From contig NZ_LXTT01000101.1 of NCBI RefSeq assembly GCF_001683915.1, positions 59,937 through 123,936 on the forward strand: a stretch of DNA of 64,000 bases, given 5' to 3'. Positions 24,826 to 34,971 of the stretch are shown piece by piece. Position 1 is the stretch's first letter, and each line of letters begins with the position of its first letter. The notes below the pieces were generated by a model that was given only the letters and a program-made list of their open reading frames with translations, ran no database searches and was not told the origin of the DNA. A program made the translations under genes and the position numbers. This DNA comes from Allomuricauda sp. CP2A. GTDB lineage: Bacteria; Bacteroidota; Bacteroidia; Flavobacteriales; Flavobacteriaceae.

Positions 24826-25803
24826 TCAGTCCTTGGGGAAAGTCTCCAACAGCTTGGCCTGTTCTTGAATGGCCGCCTTAAACTCGCTCTTGAGGTTTTC
24901 CACCAACTTTGAAACTGGCAGCACATTGTCAATGGCCGTGACGCCCTGTCCGGCAGACCAGATGGTTTTCCATGCCTTGGCCTCGGTATCGAGTTCCTTG
25001 CCAAAATCGATTTTATGGTCTTTTTTCAAATCTTCCTCCGAAATACCGGCGGCATTTAGGCTGGCGGCCAAAAAGTTGGCATGAACTCCGGAAATGGCAG
25101 CGGTGTACACTACATCATTGGCTCCGGCTTCAATGATCATTTTTCGGTATTCATCAGTGGCCTTGCTCTCTTCGGTATTGATGAAACGGGTCCCCATATA
25201 GGCTAAATCGGCCCCCATTTGCATCGCTGACGCAATATCCCTACCGTTACTGATACACCCTGAAAGGATGATGGTCTTATCGAAGATTTTTTTCACTTCG
25301 GTCACCAAACTCATGGGGTTGATGTTCCCGGCATGCCCTCCGGCACCAGCAGAAACCAGAATCAAACCATCCACACCTGCTTCGGCGGCCTTTTCCGCAT
25401 GCCGTTTTTTGATGATGTCATGGAACACCAGCCCTCCATAACTATGGATGGCATCCACCACCATGCTCACGGCTCCAAGTGAAGTGATCACCAAAGGGAC
25501 CTTGTGCTTCATGCAGAGTTTTACATCGGCCTCCAATCTGGGATTGGTGGGGTGAACAATCAGGTTTACACCAAAAGGAGCGGCCTTTTTACCGGTTTCC
25601 TCCTCGAATTGTTGTAGTTCTGTTTTTATTTGAATGAGCCATTCCTCAAACCCCTCGCTGGTACGCTGGTTGAGGGCAGGAAATGTTCCAACAATGCCAT
25701 TTTTGCAACATTCCACCACTAATTTAGGGCCGGATATGAGGAACATGGGGGCGGCTACAACAGGTAGCGATAGGTCTTTGATGAATTCGGCTTTTTGGCT
25801 CAT
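24826..25803 (-). CDS. nitronate monooxygenase (2-nitropropane dioxygenase family)
   Basis: 325 residues forming an FMN TIM barrel. Family features are the PVVAAPMFLISGPKLV opening, SLGAVSMVVDAIHSYGG, LILVSAGAGGHAGNINP containing the substrate-side His, and GADLAYMGTRFINTEES. These enzymes oxidise nitronates with FMN and O2; many homologues detoxify propionate 3-nitronate. Single gene, divergent from a thioesterase. Confidence 0.85.
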   Translation of the reverse strand: MSQKAEFIKDLSLPVVAAPMFLISGPKLVVECCKNGIVGTFPALNQRTSEGFEEWLIQIKTELQQFEEETGKKAAPFGVNLIVHPTNPRLEADVKLCMKHKVPLVITSLGAVSMVVDAIHSYGGLVFHDIIKKRHAEKAAEAGVDGLILVSAGAGGHAGNINPMSLVTEVKKIFDKTIILSGCISNGRDIASAMQMGADLAYMGTRFINTEESKATDEYRKMIIEAGANDVVYTAAISGVHANFLAASLNAAGISEEDLKKDHKIDFGKELDTEAKAWKTIWSAGQGVTAIDNVLPVSKLVENLKSEFKAAIQEQAKLLETFPKD

Positions 25804-25851
25804 GGGTTTTGTGTTACTATGTTTAAAAATAGAATTATTAATGCGACTTCA

Positions 25852-25905
25852 TTGGAATTGGTTTATAAAACTATGGTATTTTTGTCATCTATTATGCATG
25901 CATAA
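25852..25905 (+). promoter_or_regulatory. predicted promoter and palindromic operator for the thioesterase
   Basis: TTG at 25852-25854 (22-bp spacer) or 25858-25860 (16-bp spacer) pairs with TATTTTTG at 25877-25884. A 14-bp perfect palindrome, TTATGCATGCATAA (25892-25905), falls on the expected start of transcription. That position suits a repressor site. Confidence 0.45.
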
Positions 25906-25917
25906 CAAATAACTGCT

Positions 25918-26391
25918 ATGTTTTTTAAGGAATTTGAGATTCGATGGAGCGATTTGGATGCCAATCGTCATTTGGCCAACTCGGCCTATGTTAACTTTAT
26001 GAGCCATACCCGGTTGGCGTATTTGGGACAACTGGGCTTTAACCAAAAAAGTATGGGAGAACACAACATTGGCCCCGTGATCTTTTATGAACACATGTAC
26101 TATTTTAAGGAAGTGTTTGCCGGAAAGCCCGTAAAGGTTTCATTGGACTTTAAGGGAATGAGCGAGGACGGGATGTTCTTTGAGTTTCACCATGATTTTT
26201 ACGACAGCGAGGGTAAAAATTTTGCCCGTTGCCAAATGATGGGGGCTTGGATAGACTTGAAGGAGCGAAAATTGATCGGATTGCCCGAGGAATTCTTGCA
26301 AGCTTTTGGCCGTATGGAAAAGGCTGACGATTTCAAGGTTTTGACCAAGGCCGATACCAGAAAGTTTGTCCAAATCCCAAAAGATTTATAG
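25918..26391 (+). CDS. acyl-CoA thioesterase (4HBT hot-dog fold)
   Basis: 157 residues. The active-site region is IRWSDLDANRHLANSAYVNFM, where the Asp and the Asn-Arg-His stretch follow the 4-hydroxybenzoyl-CoA thioesterase pattern. The rest fits a single hot-dog domain. Such enzymes hydrolyse acyl-CoA or acyl-ACP thioesters. Own promoter; substrate chain length unknown. Confidence 0.82.
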   Translation: MFFKEFEIRWSDLDANRHLANSAYVNFMSHTRLAYLGQLGFNQKSMGEHNIGPVIFYEHMYYFKEVFAGKPVKVSLDFKGMSEDGMFFEFHHDFYDSEGKNFARCQMMGAWIDLKERKLIGLPEEFLQAFGRMEKADDFKVLTKADTRKFVQIPKDL

Positions 26392-26426
26392 CCTTATTTT
26401 TCTTCATTTAAGGAACATAGGGGGCA

Positions 26427-26801
26427 TTAGTTGTTTTCCTTGTCCCCAATTTTTCCCCACAGTGCTTTTTTGCTTGTCATTACATAGATAAAACGCCCAA
26501 CGATGCATGCAAGAAAAACGGAAAAACCCAATTCCACCACGGACATTTGCGGCTTGTTCAGGCGTAATAGAAAACCTAATGGCCCCTCAAGTTGAAAAGG
26601 GGTATCAATTTGCGCCATTTTCCATGATTCGGGAAGAAACCCATTTGCCAGATCTGGCAACCAATAAAATGCGAGATAAATTAGCCCTAGTTCCAACAAT
26701 GGATTTATTTCAAAGGCTTTCACCAGTTTTTTTTCAAACCAAAGTAGTGCCACAAACAGCAGGAGGCCCATACCGATTCCATAAAGTAGTAATAGATTCA
26801 T
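26427..26801 (-). CDS. hypothetical membrane protein
   Basis: 124 residues with three hydrophobic segments (about 3-21, 34-50, 90-110) and a basic C-terminus. No family recognised. A single gene between the convergent thioesterase gene and the EamA transporter. Confidence 0.55.
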   Translation of the reverse strand: MNLLLLYGIGMGLLLFVALLWFEKKLVKAFEINPLLELGLIYLAFYWLPDLANGFLPESWKMAQIDTPFQLEGPLGFLLRLNKPQMSVVELGFSVFLACIVGRFIYVMTSKKALWGKIGDKENN

Positions 26802-26933
26802 GATGTAGTTATTCGGCCAAGTATAGCAGCCAATTAAAGCGGTAAGCTACAGTCCAAAAATGGGATTTTGAGGTGTTAATTGATAAACACCCCATACAAC
26901 TTGATGAATAACAGATTGGGAAAAACTACTAGA

Positions 26934-27827
26934 TCAGGTTTTGGGCTTGGGTCGTTTCCCGGCCAGGTACACTCCCAGCAATACCAGGCAAGTGGCCAAA
27001 ATCTTGACCAAGGTAAGGTGGTCTTTGCCAGAGAACAGGGCAAACAGTATACCAATAAGGGGCTGTACATAGATAAAGGCCCCAACCGTTGATGCCTTGA
27101 GTTCTGTAAGGGCGAACACATTGAACAGATAGGTCAAGAAGGTGGTGCCGATCACCACAAAAGCCACGGAACCGTATACCCAAAGGGGCATGGTGGCCCA
27201 TTCAATTTCCAAAAATTCTGGCAGGGTTATGGGAAAATTCATGATGAAGCCTAGGCCAAACAACCATTTCATCAGGTTGAAGGGATGGTATTTTTCCAAT
27301 AGCTTTTTCACCAGGATAAGGTAAGAGCCGTAACAGGTGGCATTTACAATGAACAGAAAATTGCCCAGCGGTATGTTAGGGGCATCTTGTCGGATTTCGG
27401 CACCGAAAAGGATAAGTCCCAGTGCACCAATAAAGCCTAAAAAAATACCCAGCCCCTTATTTAATGTAATCCGTTCGCTAAGAAATAAAGCGGACAGAAT
27501 TACCACAATAATAGGGGTAATGGTCACCAAAACCGCGCTGTTGATGGGTGTGGAAAGCTGTAGGCCCTTAAAAAAAGCCAACATATTAATGACCATCCCC
27601 AGAAAGGAACAGGCCAGAATTCGTCCCCAATCCTTTTTCTCGATTTTCTCTTTGGGCCCAAAAAAGGAAATCAGGGTAAACAAGAGGGTGGCCCCTCCCA
27701 CCCGCAACATGATAAAAGCATAGGGCCCCACATAATCTGGCATGGCACCCTTGGCAATAGTATGGTTAAGGCCATAAATAACCGTGGCCCCGATGGCGGC
27801 CAAAATTGCCAGTGTTCTTTTGCTCAT
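26934..27827 (-). CDS. EamA family (DMT superfamily) exporter
   Basis: 297 residues with ten hydrophobic segments arranged as two EamA repeats; ITPIIVVILSALFLSERITLNKGLG and its C-terminal counterpart FIYVQPLIGILFALFSGKDHLT mark the repeat ends. Members export amino acids or metabolites. Its ATG overlaps the ArsC-like stop (ATGA), so the two form an operon. Confidence 0.85.
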   Translation of the reverse strand: MSKRTLAILAAIGATVIYGLNHTIAKGAMPDYVGPYAFIMLRVGGATLLFTLISFFGPKEKIEKKDWGRILACSFLGMVINMLAFFKGLQLSTPINSAVLVTITPIIVVILSALFLSERITLNKGLGIFLGFIGALGLILFGAEIRQDAPNIPLGNFLFIVNATCYGSYLILVKKLLEKYHPFNLMKWLFGLGFIMNFPITLPEFLEIEWATMPLWVYGSVAFVVIGTTFLTYLFNVFALTELKASTVGAFIYVQPLIGILFALFSGKDHLTLVKILATCLVLLGVYLAGKRPKPKT

Positions 27828-28177
27828 GGGTGAAGGGCCTCTTTTGCGGCCTGGACCACTTTTTTGGAGTTGCCGATAAAAATTTGCCCATCAACCAGAA
27901 TAACAGGTCGTTTTAAAAAGGTATAATGTTCAAGAATGAGATTCTTATAATCGTTTTCGGAAAGTTGTTTCTCGTGCAATCCTTTTTGTCGGTAGAGCAT
28001 GGCCCTTTTGCTGAACAAAGGCTCGTATCCTCCGGCAAGGGAGGCCATTTCCTCCAATTGCTCCGAGGTCATTGGTTCTGTCTTAATTTCTTGCAATTGG
28101 ACACCATCCAAAGGTTCCAATTCTTTTAAAATGCGTTGGCAGGTAGAGCAGCTGCCCAGATGGTAAATCTTTTTCAT
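27824..28177 (-). CDS. ArsC/Spx-family thioredoxin-fold protein
   Basis: 117 residues. The redox motif is CSTCQR near residue 9, and the C-terminal FLKRPVILVDGQIFIGNSKKV stretch is typical of ArsC-like reductases. The Arg needed by arsenate reductases cannot be confirmed, so this may be a reductase or a Spx/MgsR-like regulator. First gene of a pair with an EamA exporter. ATG preferred over an upstream GTG in frame. Confidence 0.78.
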   Translation of the reverse strand: MKKIYHLGSCSTCQRILKELEPLDGVQLQEIKTEPMTSEQLEEMASLAGGYEPLFSKRAMLYRQKGLHEKQLSENDYKNLILEHYTFLKRPVILVDGQIFIGNSKKVVQAAKEALHP

Positions 28178-28224
28178 AATCACGTTCTAAGGCACAAAGG
28201 AAGTCAAAAATGAATCAAAACCCA

Positions 28225-28917
28225 TTAAGAAAGTGCAAATTCAACCGCTTTTTGGGCATGGATTTTAGTAGTGTCAAAGGTAGGGATCGAGGCTTCATGG
28301 TCTGGAATGAGCATGGGAAGCTCCGTACAGCCCAAGATGGTACCTTGGGCCCCTTGCACCTCCATTTTTTTGATAATGTCCAAACAAAACATTTTTGATG
28401 CATCGGTAAAAATCCCTTTTACTAATTGATTATAGATGATGGAGTGCAGGGCGTCCCTATCCCCTAGATCTGGAACAATGACCTCAAGGCCAAAATCCTC
28501 GGTAAGAATTTTGGTGTAAAAATCATTCTCCATGGTAAATTTGGTCCCCAAAAGTGCCACTTTGGCCATTCCCTTTGCCTTAATGGCTTCCCCCGTGGCT
28601 TGGGCAATATGAAGAAAGGGGACAGTAATGGCATCTGTGATGAAGTTACTCACCAAATGGATGGTATTGGTACCCAGTAGGACAACATCTGAACCGGCAA
28701 TTTCCAATTTTTTGGCATGCTCGGCCATTAAATCTCCAATTTTATCCCAATCGCCAGAAAAGGAATAGCGTTCAATTTCATCAAAATCGACTGAGGTAAG
28801 AATGCTTTTTGCGGAGTGTGAGCCTCCCAATTGACTCCTTACCATTTCATTGAGGTGCTGGTAGTATATTTTTGAGGATTCCCAACTCATCCCACCGATC
28901 AATCCAATAGTTTTCAT
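28225..28917 (-). CDS. aspartate/glutamate racemase family (YgeA-like) amino-acid racemase
   Basis: 230 residues, two-lobed PLP-independent racemase. The opening IGLIGGMSWESSKIYYQ is typical. The first catalytic position reads LLGTNTIH, with Thr where classical aspartate racemases have Cys; the second Cys is present in LGCTELPML. A Thr/Cys pair is known in the broad-specificity YgeA and L-aspartate/glutamate-specific racemase group. Probably makes D-amino acids for the cell wall or recycling. Single gene. Confidence 0.82.
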   Translation of the reverse strand: MKTIGLIGGMSWESSKIYYQHLNEMVRSQLGGSHSAKSILTSVDFDEIERYSFSGDWDKIGDLMAEHAKKLEIAGSDVVLLGTNTIHLVSNFITDAITVPFLHIAQATGEAIKAKGMAKVALLGTKFTMENDFYTKILTEDFGLEVIVPDLGDRDALHSIIYNQLVKGIFTDASKMFCLDIIKKMEVQGAQGTILGCTELPMLIPDHEASIPTFDTTKIHAQKAVEFALS

Positions 28918-29122
28918 TTTGTGTTCTTTTGGAAATTATTACTTGATTTTTGATATGTCTTCTGCCCCTTCGACTGTAAAGGAAGTCAATAGGCATTTTA
29001 TTTTCTCGACCAATATGCTCCTTGTTTTTTGGATTGGAACAATTTGGTCTGGGCAGATATAGGTTACATTGCACTCCATAATATTCAGATTTCGCTATTT
29101 GTCAATATGAGTTCATAAAAAA

Positions 29123-29425
29123 TTACAGCTCGTTTCTAATGGCGTTCATATAGGCCGTAATGACCTCTTCATTTCTTTTGTAGTAGGTCCATTTGCCATG
29201 TCTTGTGGGAATCACCAAATTGGCATTCTGCATGGAGTTCAAATAGGTTGATACGGTGGATTGTGACAATCCGGTCTTATCTTGGATATTGCCCACACAT
29301 ACACCATCATCAAAATGATCAATATCTTTATGGGGCGGAAAATTTAATTCCGGGTTTTTTAACCATTTTAAAATATTAACCCTAGTTTTATTGGACAAAA
29401 CCTTATTGATTTCAACGATATCCAT
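29123..29425 (-). CDS. ArsR-like winged-helix transcriptional regulator
   Basis: 100 residues. An N-terminal helix (VLSNKTRVNILKWL) leads to a helix-turn-helix (VGNIQDKTGLSQSTVSTYLNSM) and a basic wing (RHGKWTYYKRN). No metal-binding Cys cluster is evident, so the signal is probably not a soft metal. Divergent from a DinB-family gene with an 80-bp gap that contains a likely operator. Confidence 0.82.
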   Translation of the reverse strand: MDIVEINKVLSNKTRVNILKWLKNPELNFPPHKDIDHFDDGVCVGNIQDKTGLSQSTVSTYLNSMQNANLVIPTRHGKWTYYKRNEEVITAYMNAIRNEL

Positions 29426-29429
29426 AAGA

Positions 29430-29437
29430 CAAATATA
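29430..29437 (-). promoter_or_regulatory. -7 box of the ArsR-like gene
   Basis: TATATTTG on the minus strand, just upstream of the ATG, matches TAnnTTTG. The operator-like repeat lies directly upstream, consistent with autoregulation. Confidence 0.45.
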
Positions 29438-29450
29438 ATTCAAATATTTA

Positions 29451-29472
29451 CATATCTAGAAAAATAGATGTG
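29451..29472. promoter_or_regulatory. imperfect palindrome, candidate ArsR operator
   Basis: CATATCTA and TAGATGTG match in 7 of 8 positions as an inverted repeat around a 6-bp A-rich centre. It lies mid-way between the divergent ArsR-like and DinB-like genes, as expected for an operator serving both. Confidence 0.45.
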
Positions 29473-29505
29473 TTTTAACGAAACGAAGCTTTTTTGATCA
29501 ATGTA

Positions 29506-29979
29506 ATGGAAAAGATATTTGACATCCTCCTCAAGAATAGAAAAATACTGCACGACCTATTGCAAAATACCCCAAAGGAAGACCTGTATAAAATCCCCGA
29601 GGGATTCAACAATAATATTTGGTGGAACATTGCCCACGTAGTGGTGACCCCCCAATTATTGGTGTATGGCTTAAGCGGGCTGGATTATACCATTGAGGAA
29701 GACCTCATCAATACATACCGAAAGGGAACTTTCCCCGAAGGAGAGCCCACTGCACAGGAAGTGGAAAAAATCGCTGCCTATCTTTTTAGCACAGTGAAGC
29801 ACATTAAGCTGGATTACGATCAGGGTAGATTGAATGTGGAAAATTATAAGGAACTTACCACTTCGGTCAATATAACCTTGACCAGTGCTGAAGATGCCAT
29901 TGCGTTCAGTGCCTACCATGAAGGGATTCATTTGGGGGCCATCCGCGGCTTGCAAAAAGCGCTTGCCAAAGACCGTTAG
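29506..29979 (+). CDS. DinB family protein
   Basis: 157 residues, four-helix bundle. The metal-site histidines are visible in NIWWNIAHVVVTPQLL and FSAYHEGIHLGAI. No signal peptide, so this one is cytoplasmic, unlike the two exported DinB-like proteins of this window. The ATG at MEKIFDILLK is preferred to an upstream TTG. Divergent from, and probably controlled by, the ArsR-like gene. Confidence 0.8.
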   Translation: MEKIFDILLKNRKILHDLLQNTPKEDLYKIPEGFNNNIWWNIAHVVVTPQLLVYGLSGLDYTIEEDLINTYRKGTFPEGEPTAQEVEKIAAYLFSTVKHIKLDYDQGRLNVENYKELTTSVNITLTSAEDAIAFSAYHEGIHLGAIRGLQKALAKDR

Positions 29980-30134
29980 GATTTCACATTCATTTTAATA
30001 GAACACTTCGCTTTAATTTAGGGTAGCATACCCCCATTTTTAGCCATTTTGTATCTTTAATGTTATAAATGGCGATTGCGCAGTACCCCAAAATGACATT
30101 TACGAAGTAATGTCTAGTCCAAATCTTTATCAAA

Positions 30135-30686
30135 ATGAGAAAAACCTACCTTATCTACTGGGTATACTGCACCTTAGTATTGGTTACCTTAGAACAAATC
30201 CATTCCCAGCGCGGTAACTTTTCTGTTGGGGTGGTTCCGACCTACAAAACCGATGGCTACGGTATTCAGGCCAACTTAAATTATTCTCGTAGCACGACGG
30301 ATCATCTCCAAGCTTCATTGGCCGCTACTTTTTCTAAAGAGCAGCCCAATTCTGGAGTTGAGTTTCCTTATGAGGACTATCTGTTCAGTCTTGGGTATTT
30401 CACTACGGTTTTGACCTCTCCCAAACGGGGGTTCTTTATTTTCTTCGGGGGTGGGCCTTCCGTAGGGTACAAGTACATCAACAATGGGGAAACTGAATTT
30501 CCCTTTGATGCCTTAACCGCCGAAAGCAGCTTTATTTATGGGGGATATGCCTCTTTTGAAATGGATTTCTTTATCTCTGATGCCTTCTCCTTGATTGTTC
30601 CCATAAATGGGTTTTACCATTTTAACAGTGATCTAAACGACTCTATGTTGTTGTTGGGAGTTGGTATTCGGTATTACTTGAAATGA
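30135..30686 (+). CDS. TraO-like outer-membrane beta-barrel protein
   Basis: 183 residues. A signal peptide (about 1-25) is followed by a small beta-barrel with alternating strands. The segment FFIFFGGGPSVGYKYIN and FIYGGYASFEMDFFISDAFSL resembles TraO of Bacteroides conjugative elements. No other tra gene is nearby, so it is either a relic of such an element or a chromosomal relative with its own role. Confidence 0.6.
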   Translation: MRKTYLIYWVYCTLVLVTLEQIHSQRGNFSVGVVPTYKTDGYGIQANLNYSRSTTDHLQASLAATFSKEQPNSGVEFPYEDYLFSLGYFTTVLTSPKRGFFIFFGGGPSVGYKYINNGETEFPFDALTAESSFIYGGYASFEMDFFISDAFSLIVPINGFYHFNSDLNDSMLLLGVGIRYYLK

Positions 30687-30705
30687 GTTTTATTGGTGAA
30701 AATGT

Positions 30706-31446
30706 TCAAGACTTCACCTTTCTTTTTAGGTACACATTGACTTCGGCATAGGGTAATGTCAATACAATGGGCCCATCGGCATAGGAGGCCACTTCATATT
30801 GGTTGTAGATCAATTGTACCCCATCTTGGGTATACCCCACATTGTAGGGTAGATGAAACATGTCGCCCTCGAACATAAAACCAGTAGCGTTGATGTTGCT
30901 ATCCTGGGGAATGTCCTCTTGAATCCTGAACTTGGTCTCCGCAAATTTTTCAAACCCTTCAGGGTCATCAAAAAGCTCCCAGTTTTCCAACTCGGTTCCT
31001 TTTCGTTTATCAAAATTAAGATAGCTCGTAGAACCATACCCGTGCGCTCCTCCAGTAAACGTATAGGAATTGACCACAATGGTCACCAAATTGGCATCCT
31101 CATAGATGATCTCGCCATTTATCTTGGCTTCCCAGCCAATTTCATCTGGGAATTTGGTCTTTAGCTCTTTGTAACTATCCGTAAAAGAGGCCATGGCTTG
31201 ATCAATATCCCCAACATCCTCATTTTCACTAAAGGACAATAAGGCAATCACCTCTTCCCGCAGACTGCGGTTTATGGCAGTGGCCACACCTGTATCATCC
31301 AACGCATGTGGAATGTTTATTGTAATTTCAGGACAATTCTGGCAAGATTCCCCCTGTAAATTCAGCGGTTCAAAAGTAAGTTTGTGTTCGGTTTGGCAAC
31401 CAACAAGAATCCAAAGGAATAGAAGTACGCCAAGATACTTTTTCAT
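30706..31446 (-). CDS. DUF4163/DUF3298 lipoprotein (RsiV/PdaC-like)
   Basis: 246 residues. Lipobox ILVGC (Cys17). An N-terminal DUF4163-like region (about 40-130) and a C-terminal DUF3298-like region (about 150-240) can be seen, with YTFTGGAHGYGSTSYLNFD between them as hallmark. Such pairs occur in RsiV anti-sigma factors and in peptidoglycan deacetylase accessory domains; no membrane helix or catalytic domain is attached here. Convergent with the TraO-like gene. Confidence 0.78.
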   Translation of the reverse strand: MKKYLGVLLFLWILVGCQTEHKLTFEPLNLQGESCQNCPEITINIPHALDDTGVATAINRSLREEVIALLSFSENEDVGDIDQAMASFTDSYKELKTKFPDEIGWEAKINGEIIYEDANLVTIVVNSYTFTGGAHGYGSTSYLNFDKRKGTELENWELFDDPEGFEKFAETKFRIQEDIPQDSNINATGFMFEGDMFHLPYNVGYTQDGVQLIYNQYEVASYADGPIVLTLPYAEVNVYLKRKVKS

Positions 31447-31482
31447 GAGTGAGGTTTTAGGGTAGTCAAAAATAAGACTTCA

Positions 31483-31513
31483 TTGAAAACTCCGAAAGAT
31501 AGCAATACATTTG
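31483..31513 (+). promoter_or_regulatory. strong flavobacterial promoter (TTG-N20-TACATTTG)
   Basis: TTG at 31483-31485, 20-bp spacer, TACATTTG at 31506-31513. The predicted transcript would begin about 12 bp before the chosen ATG, which argues against the longer upstream start. Confidence 0.65.
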
Positions 31514-31531
31514 TATGAAGATCCTAAGAAA

Positions 31532-32686
31532 ATGAGCAAAAAAGAGTTACGATTCAACAGCAAGACCATTCACGGAGGCCAACATCCAGACAAAGCCTAT
31601 GGTGCGGTTATGCCTCCCATTTACCAAACCTCCACCTATGCCCAGACTACACCGGGCGGACATAAGGGCTTTGAGTACTCCCGAAGTGCCAATCCTACCC
31701 GGACCGCTTTGGAAAATGCCTTGGCCAGTATAGAAAACGGAAACTATGGATTGGCTTTTGCCAGCGGGTTATCGGCCATTGATGCGGTGATAAAATTATT
31801 GGGGCCCGGCGATGAGGTGGTCTCCACCAACGATCTGTACGGAGGAAGTTATCGGCTTTTCAAACAGGTTTTTGAAAAATATGGGATTAAATTCCATTTT
31901 ATAGGAATGCAGGACATGGATTCCATTGAAGCCCACATTAATGCAAAAACCAAGCTGATTTGGGTGGAAACCCCAACCAATCCCATGATGAATATCATCG
32001 ATATTAAAGCAGCATCAGCCTTGGCCAAAAAACATAATTTACTACTGGCAGTGGACAATACGTTTGCCACGCCCTATTTGCAAAGACCTTTGGATTTGGG
32101 CGCGGATATTGTAATGCACTCGGCCACCAAATATCTGGGCGGCCATAGTGATCTTGTTGTTGGAGCCTTGGTTGTGAAGGATAAGGAACTCGCTGACAAG
32201 CTATACTTTATTCAGAATGCCAGTGGTGCTGTTTGTGGTCCCATGGATAGTTTTTTAACCCTTCGCGGAATAAAAACCCTTCATGTGCGCATGCAACGGC
32301 ATTGTGAAAATGGTGAAGCGATAGCAAAATATTTAGACAAACACCCCAAAATTGAAAAAGTGTACTGGCCCGGATTTGAGTCGCACCCCAACTACAGCGT
32401 GGCCAAAAGCCAGATGAGTGGTTTTGGGGGAATGATATCCTTTGTACCCAAGGGAAGCAGTTATGAAGATGCTATCAAAATTGTGGAGAAATTGGAAGTC
32501 TTCACCTTGGCCGAATCCTTGGGAGGTGTGGAAAGTTTGGCCGGCCACCCTGCAAGCATGACGCATGCCAGTATTCCAAAGGAAGAAAGAGAAAAAAGTG
32601 GAGTGGTGGATGCACTGATTCGTCTCAGCGTGGGCATTGAGGATGCAGGGGATCTCATAGCGGATTTGGAACAGGCCATCGGATAG
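31532..32686 (+). CDS. cystathionine gamma-synthase/lyase-type PLP enzyme
   Basis: 384 residues. The PLP lysine is in HSATKYLGGHSD, and ASGLSAIDAV, WVETPTNPMMNI and LAVDNTFATPYLQRP are standard Cys/Met-metabolism motifs. The FEYSRSANPTR segment contributes phosphate-binding Tyr and Arg. Synthase, gamma-lyase and related activities cannot be separated by eye. The ATG at MSKKELRF is chosen because a promoter ends just upstream. Monocistronic. Confidence 0.85.
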   Translation: MSKKELRFNSKTIHGGQHPDKAYGAVMPPIYQTSTYAQTTPGGHKGFEYSRSANPTRTALENALASIENGNYGLAFASGLSAIDAVIKLLGPGDEVVSTNDLYGGSYRLFKQVFEKYGIKFHFIGMQDMDSIEAHINAKTKLIWVETPTNPMMNIIDIKAASALAKKHNLLLAVDNTFATPYLQRPLDLGADIVMHSATKYLGGHSDLVVGALVVKDKELADKLYFIQNASGAVCGPMDSFLTLRGIKTLHVRMQRHCENGEAIAKYLDKHPKIEKVYWPGFESHPNYSVAKSQMSGFGGMISFVPKGSSYEDAIKIVEKLEVFTLAESLGGVESLAGHPASMTHASIPKEEREKSGVVDALIRLSVGIEDAGDLIADLEQAIG

Positions 32687-32736
32687 CCTTATTGAAAAAT
32701 TTACAAAAAAAGACCAGTATAATTATGTAAATACTA

Positions 32737-32744
32737 TAATTTTG
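32737..32744 (+). promoter_or_regulatory. -7 box for gdhA
   Basis: TAATTTTG fits TAnnTTTG. Transcription from here would leave a leader of about 65 nt. No TTG is found at ideal spacing. Confidence 0.4.
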
Positions 32745-32783
32745 CGGTCAAATTCAAAATTCAATAAAACTGTCTCTAATTAA

Positions 32784-34160
<1,377 letters not shown>

Positions 34161-34187
34161 TTCCTATAATCAACCAGAGTTTTTGGT

Positions 34188-34218
34188 TGGCAGTTACCGG
34201 AAGGAGTGTTTATTTTTG
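34188..34218 (+). promoter_or_regulatory. promoter for recO (TTG-N20-TATTTTTG)
   Basis: TTG at 34188-34190, 20-bp spacer, TATTTTTG at 34211-34218. Both boxes fit the flavobacterial consensus well. The TTG lies in the right arm of a CAACCA/TGGTTG hairpin that follows gdhA, so termination and initiation signals overlap. Confidence 0.6.
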
Positions 34219-34250
34219 CCCTTTCTGTAACTGCTTTTTTTTGACCCCCT

Positions 34251-34970
34251 ATGCAAATAACCACCAAGGCCATAGTACTTTCTTCCCTGAAATATGGCGA
34301 CACCAGTCTTATTGTGAAGGCATTTACGGCTTCGGATGGACTTAAAACTTATTTGTTGAAAGGAGTCATGGGGTCCAAGAAGGGAAAATTGAAACCGGGT
34401 TATTTTCTCCCATTGATGCAATTGGAAATTGTGGCCATCCACAAGAACAAAGGCACTTTGGAAAGCATACGGGAGGTAAAGGTGGCCATGCCCTATAAAA
34501 CCCTCCACACCGATATTGTAAAAAACAGCATTGTACTTTTCTTGGCCGAAATGCTGGGCAACAGCATCCATGAAGAGGAGCAAAACCATAGCCTTTTCAA
34601 TTATTTGGAATATGCACTCCTGTGGTTGGATGAGCATCCCGCAAACCCTAATTTTCACCTCCTTTTTTTATTGAATCTCACCAAGTATTTGGGCTTCTAT
34701 CCAGATACTTCTTTTAAAAACGCGCCTTTCTTTGACCTTCAGGAGGGGAGTTTTTGTCAAACCCCATCACTTAACCCATTGATTCAGAGCGAATTGTTAG
34801 ATAACTTTAAGGGTTTTTTAGGCACGAATTTTGAGGCATTACAGGCTATACAACTAACGAAGTCTAACAGGCGGGAACTCTTAAAAATGGTCATTCTCTA
34901 TTTCCGGTTGCATGTGCATGGATTCAGGGAACCAAAGTCCCTTGCCGTATTAAATGCCGTTTTTCAATAA
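34251..34970 (+). CDS. recO: DNA repair protein RecO
   Basis: 239 residues. The N-terminal OB fold starts TTKAIVLSSLKYGDTSLIVKAFT, and LLKGVMGSKKGKLKPGYFLPL follows. The C-terminal helical domain lacks the four Cys of a zinc finger, as in other Bacteroidota. RecO loads RecA onto SSB-coated DNA with RecR. One base separates its stop from the next gene's ATG, so it is coupled to a TonB receptor, an unrelated partner. Confidence 0.88.
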   Translation: MQITTKAIVLSSLKYGDTSLIVKAFTASDGLKTYLLKGVMGSKKGKLKPGYFLPLMQLEIVAIHKNKGTLESIREVKVAMPYKTLHTDIVKNSIVLFLAEMLGNSIHEEEQNHSLFNYLEYALLWLDEHPANPNFHLLFLLNLTKYLGFYPDTSFKNAPFFDLQEGSFCQTPSLNPLIQSELLDNFKGFLGTNFEALQAIQLTKSNRRELLKMVILYFRLHVHGFREPKSLAVLNAVFQ

Positions 34971-34971
34971 A

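Noticed and set aside
28847..29074. 75-codon minus-strand frame between racemase and ArsR genes
   Set aside because: Overlaps the racemase start out of frame; unpatterned and basic.
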